From the NCBI RefSeq assembly GCF_051020975.1, contig NW_027478158.1:3658001-3722000 (forward strand): 64,000 nt of DNA. Direction: 5' to 3'. Positions within the stretch are counted from its first letter, which is position 1; each line of letters opens with the position of its first letter. The notes under the pieces are model-generated. The model had not been told where the DNA came from. It ran no database searches and was given only the letters and a program-made list of their open reading frames with translations. A program made the translations under genes and the position numbers. This stretch comes from Osmia lignaria lignaria (taxonomy: Eukaryota > Arthropoda > Insecta > Hymenoptera > Megachilidae). Of this stretch, positions 12,963 to 24,131 are shown piece after piece.

Positions 12963-15059
12963 GCATTTGCGGCTCGCACTAGTGCAGAGTTATCTCAACG
13001 AAAGGGGCCACGGTGTTTCTGTATCTCTATTATGTTGGTGCGGCTTCGGAACTTTTAAATATCTCGATATATCTCGAAAACTACGCTTCTGATCAAAAAA
13101 TATCATAGAACATAAATTGTAGGAAACATAATTCTCTACAAAAAAGGTCTCTTAACATTTTGCCATAGCTCGCTTCGTTTCCGAGATATTTGCAGATTTA
13201 TCTCAAGGGAAGGGGCCTGACGGACATATTTCGAGATATTTCTTCTTCTTGTTGTTCTTCTTCTGCACAGCTAAGCTGGAAGTGGCATTTGCGGCTCGCA
13301 CTAGTGCAGAGTTATCTCAACGAAAGGGGCCACGGTGTTTCTGTATCTCTATTATGTTGGTGCGGCTTCGGAACTTTTAAATATCTCGATATATCTCGAA
13401 AACTGCGCTTCTGAACAAAAAATATCATAGAACATAAATTGTAGGAAACATAATTCTCTACAAAAAAGGTCTCTTAACATTTTGCCATAGCTCGCTTCGT
13501 TTCCGAGATATTTGCAGATATATCTCAAGGGAAGGGGCCTGACGGACATATTTCGAGATATTTCTTCTTCTTGTTGTTCTTCTTCTGCACAGCTTAACTG
13601 GAAGTGGCATTTACAGCTCGCAATAGTGCAGAGTTATCTCAACGAAAGGGGCCACGGTGTTTCTGTATCTCTATTATGTTGGTGCGGCTTCGGAACTTTT
13701 AAATATCTCGATATATCTCGAAAACTACGCTTCTGAACAAAAAATATCATAGAACATAAATTGTAGGAAACATAATTCTCTACAAAAAAGGTCTCTTAAC
13801 ATTTTGCCATAGCTCGCTTCGTTTCCGAGATATTTGCAGATTTATCTCAAGGGAAGGGGCCTGACGGACATATTTCGAGATATTTCTTCTTCTTGTTGTT
13901 CTTCTTCTGCACAGCTAAGCTGGAAGTGGCATTTGCGGCTCGCACTAGTGCAGAGTTATCTCAACGAAAGGGGCCACGGTGTTTCTGTATCTCTATTATG
14001 TTGGTGCGGCTTCGGAACTTTTAAATATCTCGATATATCTCGAAAACTACGCTTCTGAACAAAAAATATCATAGAACATAAATTGTAGGAAACATAATTC
14101 TCTACAAAAAAGGTCTCTGAACATTTTGCCATAGCTCGCTTCGTTTCCGAGATATTTGCAGATATATCTCAAGGGAAGGGGCCTGACGGACATATTTCGA
14201 GATATTTCTTCTTCTTGTTGTTCTTCTTCTGCACAGCTTAACTGGAAGTGGCATTTACAGCTCGCAATAGTGCAGAGTTATCTCAACGAAAGGGGCCACG
14301 GTGTTTCTGTATCTCTATTATGTTGGTGCGGCTTCGGAACTTTTAAATATCTCTATATATCTCGAAAACTACGCTTCTGAACAAAAAATATCATAGAACA
14401 TAAATTGTAGGAAACATAATTCTCTACAAAAAAGGTCTCTTAACATTTTGCCATAGCTCGCTTCGTTTCCGAGATATTTGCAGATATATCTCAAGGGAAG
14501 GGGCCTGACGGACATATTTCGAGATATTTCTTCTTCTTGTTGTTCTTCTTCTGCGCAGCTAAGCTGGAAGTGGCATTTGCAGCTCGCAATAGTGCAGAGA
14601 TATCTCAAAGAAAGGGGCCACGGTGTTTCTGTATCTCTATTATGTTGGTGCGGCTTCGGAACTTTTAAATATCTTGATATATCTCGAGAACTACGCGTCT
14701 GATCAAAAAATATCATAGAACATACAAAGTAGGAAACTTAATTCTCTACAAAAAAGGTCTCTTAACATTTTGCCATAGCTCGCTTCGTTTCCGAGATATT
14801 TGCAGATTTATCTCAAGGGAAGGGGCCTGACGGACATATTTCGAGATATTTCTTCTTCTTGTTGTTCTTCTTCTGCACAGCTAAGCTGGAAGTTGCATTT
14901 GCGGCTCGCACTAGTGCAGAGTTATCTCAACGAAAGGGGCCACGGTGTTTCTGTATCTCTATTATGTTGGTGCGGCTTCGGAACCTTTAAATATCTTGAT
15001 ATATCTCGAGAACTACGCATCTGATCAAAAAATATCATAGAACATAAAAAGTAGGAAAC
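12963..15059 (+). repeat. Duplicated block of about 2.1 kb, copy 2
   Basis: This matches 8455-10551 unit by unit at an offset of 4508 bp. Its left breakpoint is visible: at 12962 the sequence has GAAGTTGC where copy 1 has GAAGTGGC. The match ends at 15059. Identity after several kb of intervening sequence implies a recent event or gene conversion. Confidence 0.92.
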
Positions 15060-15461
15060 ATAATTCTCTACAATAAAGGTCTCTTAACATTTTCCCATAC
15101 CTGGCATCGTTTCCGAGATATTTGCAGATTTATCTCAAGGGAAGGGGCCTGACGGACATATTCCGAGATATTTCTTCTTCTTGTTGTTCCTCTTCTGCAC
15201 AGCTAAGCTGGTAGTGGCATTTGCAGCTCGCAATAGTGCAGAGTTATCTCAAAGAGAGGGGCCACGGTGTTTCTGTATCTCTATTATGTTGGTGCGGCTT
15301 CGGAACTTTTAAATATCTTGATATATCTCGAGAACTACGCATCTGATCAGAAAATATCAGAGAAGATAAAAAGTAGGAAACTTAATTCTCTACAAAAAAG
15401 GTCTCTTAACATTTTGCCATAGCTCGCTTCGTTTCCGAGATATTTGCAGATTTATCTCAAG

Positions 15462-15524
15462 GTAAGGGGCCTGACGGACATATTTCGAGATATTTCTTCT
15501 TCTTGTTGTTCTTCTTCTGCACAG
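15462..15524 (+). other. Splice-site-like 63-nt segment in a variant monomer
   Basis: A G-to-T change makes CAAG/GTAAGG at 15458-15467. The segment then runs through CTGAC and the pyrimidine tract to CACAG at 15524. The same arrangement occurs at 15784-15846, 25760-25822, 26726-26788 and 27048-27110. Length and ends resemble a minimal invertebrate intron, but the branch-point-like A is only about 12 nt from the GT, which is probably too close. No gene surrounds it, so I treat it as coincidence unless transcripts show otherwise. Confidence 0.25.
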
Positions 15525-16410
15525 CTAAGCTGGAAGTGGCATTTGCGGCTCGCACTAGTGCAGAGTTATCTCAAAGAAAGGGGCCACGGTGTTTCTGTAT
15601 CTCTATTATGTTGGTGCGGCTTCGGAACTTTTAAATATCTCGATATATCTCGAAAACTACGCTTCTGATCAAAAAATATCATAGAACATAAATTGTAGGA
15701 AACATAATTCTCTACAAAAAACGTCTCTTAACATTTTGCCATAGCTCGCTTCGTTTCCGAGATATTTGCAGATTTATCTCAAGGTAAGGGGCCTGACGGA
15801 CATATTTCGAGATATTTCTTCTTCTTGTTGTTCTTCTTCTGCACAGCTAAGCTGGAAGTGGCATTTGCAGCTCGCAATAGTGCATAGCTATCTGAAAGAA
15901 AGGGGCCACGGTGTTTCTGTATCTCTATTATGTTGGTGCGGCTTCGGAACTTTTAAATATCTTGATATATCTCGAGAACTACGCATCTGATCAAAAAATA
16001 TCATAGAACATAAAAAGTAGGAAACTTAATTCGCTACAAAAAAGGTCTCTTAACATTTTGCCATAGCTCGCTTCGTTTCCGAGATATTTGCAGATTTATC
16101 TCAAGGGAAGGGGCCTAACGGACATATTTCGAGATATTTCTTCTTCTTGTTGTTCTTCTTCTGCACAGCTAAGCTGGAAGTGGCATTTGCAGCGCGCAAT
16201 AGTGCAGAGTTATCTCAAAGAAAGGGGCCACGGTGTTTCTGTATCTCTATTATGTTGGTGCGGCTTCGGAACTTTTAAATATCTTGATATATCTCGAGAA
16301 CTACGCATCTGATCAAAAAATATCATAGAACATGAAAAGTAGGAAACTTAATTCTCTACAAAAAAGGTCTCTTAACATTTTGCCATAGCTCGCTTCGTTT
16401 CCGAGATATT

Positions 16411-16555
16411 TGCAGATTTATCTCAAGGGAAGGGGCCTGACGGACATATTTCGAGATATTTCTTCTTCTTGTTGTTCTTCTTCTGCACAGCTAAGCTGGA
16501 AGTGGCATTTGCAGCTCGCAATAGTGCAGAGTTATCTCAAAGAAAGGGGCCACGG
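16411..16555 (+). repeat. Internal direct repeat within the monomer, offset 114 bp
   Basis: 16411-16443 (TGCAGATTTATCTCAAGG, then GAAGGGGCC and ACGG) and 16525-16555 (TGCAGAGTTATCTCAAAG, then AAAGGGGCC and ACGG) align over 31 positions with three mismatches and one 2-bp gap. Both halves are conserved across the array. The offset of 114 is a multiple of three, so the open frame shows the same duplication as YLKGRG and YLKERG. This suggests the 322-bp unit contains an older internal duplication. I saw no convincing third copy. Confidence 0.85.
16459..16490 (+). other. Pyrimidine tract ending in CACAG, present in every monomer
   Basis: A run of TTC/TTG triplets (TTTCTTCTTCTTGTTGTTCT, then TCTTCTG) leads into CACAG. 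A CTGAC or CTAAC element lies about 50 nt before the final AG. On the + strand this looks like a 3' splice acceptor with a branch-point-like site. In a satellite it may equally be a decayed simple repeat. Some units carry a C in the run (TTCCTC for TTCTTC) or the SCKW-type change TTCTCGTTG. Confidence 0.5.
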
Positions 16556-19500
16556 TGTTTCTGTATCTCTATTATGTTGGTGCGGCTTCGGAACTTTTAA
16601 ATATCTTGATATATCTCGAGAACTACGCATCCGATCAAAAAATATCATAGAACATAAAAAGTAGGAAACTTAATTCTCTACAAAAAAGGTCTCTTAACAT
16701 TTTGCCATAGCTCGCTTCGTTTCCGAGATATTTGCAGATTTATCTCGAGGGAAGGGGCCTGAAGGACATATTTCGAGATATTTCTTCTTCTTGTTGTTCT
16801 TCTTCTGCACAGCTAAGCTGGAAGCGGCATTTGCGGCTCGCACTAGTGCAGAGTTATATCAAAGAAAGGGGCCACGGTGTTTCTGTATCTCTATTATGTT
16901 GGTGCGGCTTCGGAACTTTTAAATATCTTGATATATCTCGAGAACTACGCATCTGATCAAAAAATATCATAGAACATGAAAAGTAGGAAACTTAATTCTC
17001 TACAAAAAAGGTCTCTTAACATTTTGCCATAGCTCGCTTCGTTTCCGAGATATTTGCAGATTTATCTCAAGGGAAGGGGCCTGACGGACATATTTCGAGA
17101 TATTTCTTCTTCTTGTTGTTCTTCTTCTGCACAGCTAAGCTGGAAGTGGCATTTGCAGCTCGCAATAGTGCAGAGTTATCTCAAAGAAAGGGGCCACGGT
17201 GTTTCTGTATCTCTATTATGTTGGTGCGGCTTCGGAACTTTTAAATATCTTGATATATCTCGAGAACTACGCATCCGATCAAAAAATATCATAGAACATA
17301 AAAAGTAGGAAACTTAATTCTCTACAAAAAAGGTCTCTTAACATTTTGCCATAGCTCGCTTCGTTTCCGAGATATTTGCAGATTTATCTCGAGGGAAGGG
17401 GCCTGAAGGACATATTTCGAGATATTTCTTCTTCTTGTTGTTCTTCTTCTGCACAGCTAAGCTGGAAGCGGCATTTGCGGCTCGCACTAGTGCAGAGTTA
17501 TATCAAAGAAAGGGGCCACGGTGTTTCTGTATCTCTATTATGTTGGTGCGGCTTCGGAACTTTTAAATATCTTGATATATCTCTAGAACTACGCATCTGA
17601 TCAAAAAATATCATAGAAGATAAAAAGTAGGAAACTTAATTCTCTACAAAAAAGGTCTCTTAACATTTTCCCATAGCTGGCATCGTTTCCGAGATATTTG
17701 CAGATTTATCTCAAGGGAAGGGGCCTGACGGACATATTCCGAGATATTTCTTCTTCTTGTTGTTCCTCTCCTGCACAGCTAAGCTGGAAGTGGCATTTGC
17801 AGCTCGCAATAGTGCAGAGTTATCTCAAAGAAAGGGGCCACGGTGTTTCTGTATCTCTATTATGTTGGTGCGGCTTCGGAACTTTTAAATATCTTGATAT
17901 ATCTCGAGAACTACGCATCTGATCAAAAAATATCATAGAACATGAAAAGTAGGAAACTTAATTCTCTACAAAAAAGGTCTCTTAACATTTTGCCATAGCT
18001 CGCTTCGTTTCCGAGATATTTGCAGATTTATCTCAAGGGAAGGGGCCTAACGGACATATTTCGAGATATTTCTTCTTCTTGTTGTTCTTCTTCTGCACAG
18101 CTAAACTGGAAGTGGCATTTCCAGCTCGCAAAAGTGCAGAGTCATCTCAAAGAAAGGGGCCACTGTGTTTCTGTATCTCTATTATGTTGGTGCGGCTTCG
18201 GAACTTTTAAATATCTCGATATATCTCGAAAACTACGCTTCTGATCAAAAAATATCATAGAACATAAATTGTAGGAAACATAATTCTCGACAAAAAAGGT
18301 CTCTTAACATTTTGCCATAGCTCGCTTCGTTTCCGAGATATTTGCAGATATATCTCAACGGAAGGGGCCTGACGGACATATTTCGAGATATTTCTTCTTC
18401 TTGTTGTTCTTCTTCTGCACAGCTAAACTGGAAGTGGCATTTCCAGCTCGCAATAGTGCAGAGTTATCCCAAAGAAAGGGGCCACGGTGTTTCTGTATCT
18501 CTATTATGTTGGTGCTGCTTCGGAACTTTTAAATATCTCGATATATCTCGAAAACTACGCTTCTGATCAAAAAATATCAGAGAACGTAAATTGTAGGAAA
18601 CATAATTCTCTACAAAAAAGGTCTCTTAACATTTTGCCATAGCTCGCTTCGTTTCCGAGATATTTGCAGATATATCTCAACGGAAGGGGCCTGACGGACA
18701 TATTTCGAGATATTTCTTCTTCTTGTTGTTCTTCTTCTGCACAGCTAAGCTGGAAGTGGCATTTGAAGCTCGCAATAGTGCAGAGTTATCTCAAAGAAAG
18801 GGGCCACGGTGTTTCTGTATCTCTATTATGTTGGTGCGGCTTCGGAACTTTTAAATATCTTGATATATCTCGAGAACTACGCATCTGATCAAAAAATATC
18901 ATAGAACATAAAAAGCAGGAAACTTAATTCTCTACACAAAAGGTCTCTTAGCATTTTGCCATAGCTCGCTTCGTTTCCGAGATATTTGCAGATATATCTC
19001 AACGGAAGGGGCCTGACGGACATATTTCGAGATGTTTCTTCTTCTTGTTGTTCTTCTTCTGCACAGCTAAGCTGGAAGTGGCATTTACAGCTCGCAATAG
19101 TGCAGAGTTATCTCAAAGAAAGGGGCCACGGTGTTTCTGTATTTCTATTATGTTGGTGCGGCTTCGGAACTTTTAAATATCTTGCTATATCTCGAGAACT
19201 ACGCGTCTGATCAAAAAATATCATAGAACATAAAAAGTAGGAAACATAATTCTGTACAAAAAAGGTCTCTTAACATTTTGCCATAGCTCGCTTCGTTTCC
19301 GAGATATTTGCAGATTTATCTCGAGGGAAGGGGCCTAACGGACATATTTCGAGATATTTCTTCTTCTTGTTGTTCTTCTTCTGCACAGCTAAACTGGAAG
19401 TGGCATTTCCAGCTCGCAATAGTGCAGAGTTATCTCAAAGAAAGGAGCCACGGTGTTTCTGTATCTCTATTATGTTGGTGCGGCTTCGGAACTTTTAAAT

Positions 19501-20273
19501 ATCTTGATATATCTCGAGAACTACGCATCTGATCAAAAAATATCATAGAACATAAAATGTAGGAAACTTAATTCTCTACAAAAAAGGTCTCTTAACATTT
19601 TGCCATAGCTCGCTTCGTTTCCGAGATATTTGCAGATTTATCTCAAGGGAAGGGGCCTGACGGACATATTTCGAGATATTTCTTCTTCTCGTTGTTCTTC
19701 TTCTGCACAGCTAAGCTGTAAGTGGCATTTGCGGCTCGCGCTAGTGCAGAGTTATCTCAAAGAAAGGGGCCACGGTGTTTCTGTATTTCTATTATGTTGG
19801 TGCGGCTTCGGAACTTTTAAATATCTTGCTATATCTCGAGAACTACGCGTCTGATCAAAAAATATCATAGAACATAAAAAGTAGGAAACATAATTCTGTA
19901 CAAAAAAGGTCTCTTAACATTTTGCCATAGCTCGCTTCGTTTCCGAGATATTTGCAGATTTATATCAAGGGAAGGGGCCTGACGGACATATTTCGAGATA
20001 TTTCTTCTTCTTGTTGTTCTTCTTCTGCACAGCTAAGCTGGAAGTGGCATTTACAGCTCGCAATAGTGCAGAGTTATCTCAAGGAAAGGGGCCACGGTGT
20101 TTCTGTATCTCTATTATGTTGGTGCGGCTTCGGAACCTTTAAATATCTTGATATATCTCGAGAACTACGCATCTGATCAAAAAATATCATAGAACATAAA
20201 AAGTAGGAAACTTAATTCTCTACAAAAAAGGTCTCTCAACATTTTGCCATAGCTCGCTTCGTTTCCGAGATAT

Positions 20274-20595
20274 TTGCAGATTTATCTCGAGGGAAGGGGC
20301 CTAACGGACATATTTCGAGATATTTCTTCTTCTCGTTGTTCTTCTTCTGCACAGCTAAGCTGTAAGTGGCATTTGCGGCTCGCGCTAGTGCAGAGTTATC
20401 TCAAAGAAAGGGGCCACGGTGTTTCTGTATCTCTATTATGTTGGTGCGGCTTCGGAACTTTTAAATATCTTGATATATCTCGAGAACTACGCATCTGATC
20501 AAAAAATATCATAGAACATAAAAAGTAGGAAACTTAATTCTCTACAAAAAAGATCTCTTAACATTTTGCCATAGCTCGCTTCGTTTCCGAGATAT
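20274..20595 (+). repeat. Chimeric monomer
   Basis: The first part (CTCGAGGGAAGGGGCCTAAC) matches units such as 29928 and 31216. The remainder (TTCTCGTTG, AAGCTGTAAGTGG, GGCTCGCGCTAG) matches the next unit type, 30250 and 31538. In copy 2 of the large duplication these are separate neighbouring units (31216 then 31538). The hybrid, with a breakpoint somewhere between about 20300 and 20332, is what an in-register exchange deleting one whole monomer would leave. Confidence 0.75.
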
Positions 20596-21883
20596 TTGCA
20601 GATTTATCTCAAGGGAAGGGGCCTGACGGACATATTTCGAGATATTTCTTCTTCTCGTTGTTCTTCTTCTGCACAGCTAAGCTGTAAGTGGCATTTGCGG
20701 CCCGCGCTAGTGCAGAGATATCTCAAAGAAAGGGGCCACGGTGTTTCTGTATCTCTATTATGTTGGTGCGGCTTCGGAACTTTTAAATATCTTGATATAT
20801 CTCGAGAACTACGCGTCTGATCAAAAAATATCATAGAACATAAAAAGTAGGAAACATAATTCTGTACAAAAAAGGTCTCCTAACATTTTGCCATAGCTCG
20901 CTTCGTTTCCGAGATATTTGCAGATTTATATCAAGGGAAGGGGCCTGACGGACATATTTCGAGATATTTCTTCTTCTTGTTGTTCTTCTTCTGCACAGCT
21001 AAGCTGGAAGTGGCATTTACAGCTCGCAATAGTGCAGAGTTATCTCAAAGAAAGGGGCCACGGTGTTTCTGTATCTCTATTATGTTGGTGCGGCTTCGGA
21101 ACCTTTAAATATCTTGATATATCTCGAGAACTACGCATCTGATCAAAAAATATCATAGAACATAAAAAGTAGGAAACTTAATTCTCTACAAAAAAGGTCT
21201 CTCAACATTTTGCCATAGCTCGCTTCGTTTCCGAGATATTTGCAGATTTATCTCAAGGGAAGGGGCCTAACGGACATATTTCGAGATATTTCTTCTTCTT
21301 GTTGTTCTTCTTCTGCACAGCTAAGCTGGAAGTGGCATTTGCGGCTCGCACTAGTGCACAGTTATCTCAAAGAAAGGGGCCACGGTGTTTCTGTATCTCT
21401 ATTATGTTGGTGCGGCTTCGGAACTTTTAAGTATCTCGATATATCTCGAAAACTACGCTTCTGATCAAAAAATATCATAGAACATAAATTGTAGGAAACA
21501 TAATTCTCTACAAAAAACGTCTCTTAACATTTTGCCATAGCTCGCTTCGTTTCCGAGATATTTACAGATTCAGCTCAAAGGAACTGGCCTGACGGACATA
21601 TTTCGAGATATTTCTTCTTCTTGTTGTTCTTCCTCTGCACAGCTAAGCTGGAAGTGGCATTTGCAGCTCGCAATAGTGCAGAGTTATCTCAAAGAAAGGG
21701 GCCACGGTGTTTCTGTATCTCTATTATGTTGGTGGGGCTTCGGAACTTTTAAATATCTTGATATATCTCGAGAACTACGCATCTGATCAAAAAATATCAT
21801 AGAACATAAAAAGTAGGACACTTAATTCTCTACAAAAAAGGTCTCTTAACATTTTGCCATAGCTCGCTTCGTTTCCGAGATAT

Positions 21884-22203
21884 TTGCAGATATATCTCAA
21901 GGGCAGGGGCCTGACGGACATATTTCGAGATATTTCTTCTTCTTGTTGTTCTTCTTCTGCACAGCTAAGCTGGAAGTGGCATTTACAGCTCGCAATAGTG
22001 CAGAGTTATCTCAAAGAAAGGGGCCACGGTGTTTCTGTATCTCTATTATGTTGGTGCGGCTTCGGAACTTTTAAATATCTCGATATATCTCGAAAACTAC
22101 GCTTCTGATCAAAAAATATCATAGAACATAAATTGTAGGAAACAATTCTCTACAAAAAACGTCTCTCAATATTTTGCCATAGCTCGCTTCGTTTCCGAGA
22201 TAT
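21884..22203 (+). repeat. 320-bp monomer (2-bp deletion)
   Basis: GGAAACAATTC replaces GGAAACATAATTC near 22144, linked to AAAAAACGTCTCTCAATATT just downstream. The next unit has a Q-type head. Confidence 0.95.
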
Positions 22204-22525
22204 TTGCAGATTCAGCTCAAAGGAACTGGCCTGACGGACATATTTCGAGATATTTCTTCTTCTTGTTGTTCTTCTTCTGCACAGCTAAACTGGAAGTGGC
22301 ATTTCCAGCTCGCAATCGTGCAGAGTTATCTCAAAGAAAGGGGCCACGGTGTTTCTGTATCTCTATTATGTTGGTGCGGCTTCGGAACTTTTAAATATCT
22401 TGATATATCTCGAGAACTACGCCTCTGATCGAAAAATATCATAGAACATAAAAAGTAGGAAGCTTAATTCTCTACAAAAAAGGTCTCTTAACATTTTGTC
22501 ATAGCTCGCTTCGTTTCCGAGATAT

Positions 22526-22845
22526 TTGCAGATTTATCTCAAGGGAAGGGGCCTCACGGACATATTTCGAGATATTTCTTCTTCTTGTTGTTCTTCTTCT
22601 GCACAGCTAAGCTGGAAGTGGCATTTGCGGCTCGCACTAGTGCACAGTTAGCTCAAAGAAAGGGGCCACGGTGTTTCTGTATCTCTATTATGTTGGTGCG
22701 GCTTCGGAACTTTTAAATATCTCGATATATCTCCAAAACTACGCTTCTGATCAAAAAATATCATAGAACATAAATTGTAGGAAACAATTCTCTACAAAAA
22801 ACGTCTCTCAATATTTTGCCATAGCTCGCTTCGTTTCCGAGATAT
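22526..22845 (+). repeat. 320-bp monomer (2-bp deletion)
   Basis: The same GGAAACAATTC deletion is seen near 22786, with CGTCTCTCAATATT. This unit also has CCTCACGG, CAGTTAGCTC (in-frame TAG) and CTCCAAAAC. Its partner is 35722-36041. Confidence 0.95.
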
Positions 22846-23811
22846 TTGCAGATTCAGCTCAAAGGAACTGGCCTGACGGACATATTTCGAGATATTTCTT
22901 CTTCTTGTTGTTCTTCTTCTGCACAGCTAAGCTGGAAGTGGCATTTGCGGCTCGCGCTAGTGCAGAGTTATCTCAAAGAAAGGGGCCACGGTGTTTCTGT
23001 ATCTCTATTATGTTGGTGCGGCTTCGGAACTTTTAAATATCTTGATATATCTCGAGAACTACGCATCTGATCAAAAAATATCATAGAACATAAAAAGTAG
23101 GAAACCTAATTCTCTACAAAAAAGATCTCTTAACATTTTGCCATAGCTCGCTTCGTTTCCGAGATATTTGCAGATTTATCTCAAGGGAAGGGGCCTGACG
23201 GACATATTTCGAGATATTTCTTGTTCTCGTTGTTCTTCTTCTGCACAGCTAAGCTGTAAGTGGCATTTGCGGCTCGCGCTAGTGCAGAGTTATCTCAAAG
23301 AAAGGGGCCACGGTGTTTCTGTATCTCTATTATGTTGGTGCGGCTTCGGAACTTTTAAATATCTTGATATATCTCGAGAACTCCGCATCTGATCAAAAAA
23401 TATCATAGAACATAAAAAGTAGGAAACTTAATTCTCTACAAAAAAGATCTCTTAACATTTTGCCATAGCTCGCTTCGTTTCCGAGATATTTGCAGATTTA
23501 TCTCAAGGGAAGGGGCCTGACGGACATATTTCGAGATACTTCTTCTTCTTGTTGTTCTTCTTCTGCACAGCTAAGCTGGAAGTGGCATTTGCAGCTCGCA
23601 ATAGTGCAGAGTTATCTCAAAGAAAGGGGCCACGGTGTTTCTGTATCTCTATTATGTTGTTGCGGCTTCGGAACTTTTAAATATCTTAATATATCTCGAG
23701 AACTACGCATCTGATCAAAAAATATCATAGAACACAAAAAGTAGGAAACTTAATTCTCTACAAAAAAGGTCTCTTAACATTTTGCCATAGCTCGCTTCGT
23801 TTCCGAGATAT

Positions 23812-24131
23812 TTGCAGATTTATCTCAAGGGAAGGGGCCTCACGGACATATTTCGAGATATTTCTTCTTCTTGTTGTTCTTCTTCTGCACAGCTAAGCTG
23901 GAAGTGGCATTTGCAGCTCGCAATAGTGCACATTTATCTCAAAGAAAGGGGCCACGGTGTTTCTGTATCTCTATTATGTTGGTGCGGCTTCGGAACTTTT
24001 AAATATCTCGATATATCTCGAAAACTACGCTTCTGATCAAAAAATATCATAGAACATAAATTGTAGGAAACAATTCTCTACAAAAAACGTCTCTCAATAT
24101 TTTGCCATAGCTCGCTTCGTTTCCGAGATAT
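23812..24131 (+). repeat. 320-bp monomer (2-bp deletion)
   Basis: The same deletion lies near 24071 with CGTCTCTCAATATT. The unit also has GTGCACATTTATC, shared with its partner at 37008. Confidence 0.95.

Larger units (their letters stand above)
16410..16731 (+). repeat. Reference-like monomer (type E), 322 bp
   Basis: This unit is close to the apparent consensus; its one obvious private change is CCGATC where most units have CTGATC. In order it holds: the first half of an internal direct repeat (16411-16443); a CGAGATATTT motif (16452-16461); a pyrimidine tract ending in CACAG (16459-16490); the second half of the internal repeat (16525-16555); a TTCGGAACTTTTAAAT segment; ATATCTCG with an overlapping CTCGAG palindrome (16611-16620); A-tracts at 16637-16642, 16656-16660 and 16682-16687; and the GCTCGCTTCG segment before the next unit. 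Hand count gives about 126 G+C in 322 (39%). Confidence 0.9.
16330..17580 (+). repeat. Tandem dimer duplication, 644 bp
   Basis: Units 16410 and 16732 recur as 17054 and 17376. They share the rare changes GCATCCGATC (first unit of each pair) and CTCGAGGGAAGG, TGAAGGAC, GAAGCGGC and GTTATATC (second unit). The first change removes a stop codon and lengthens the open frame to 84 codons in both. The second copy differs by CTCTAGAAC near 17580. Copy 2 of the large duplication has this dimer only once (27674-28317). Confidence 0.9.
15060..24131 (+). repeat. Large segmental duplication, copy 1 (about 9.1 kb)
   Basis: Units 15122-16732 match 26386-27996; 18020-18986 match 28318-29284; 19308 matches 29928; 19630-19952 match 30572-30894; and 20596-23812 match 33792-37008. 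Unusual units carried by both copies include the one with CCCATACCTGGCATCG (15122/26386), two with AAGGTAAGG, one with CTCGAGGGAAGG and TGAAGGAC (16732/27996), and one with CGCAAAAGTG (18020/28318). Copy 1 has an extra 966 bp (units 17054, 17376, 17698) missing from copy 2. Confidence 0.9.

Noticed and set aside
15071..15076. Polyadenylation signal AATAAA
   Set aside because: A single private A-to-T change in one unit with no transcript context.
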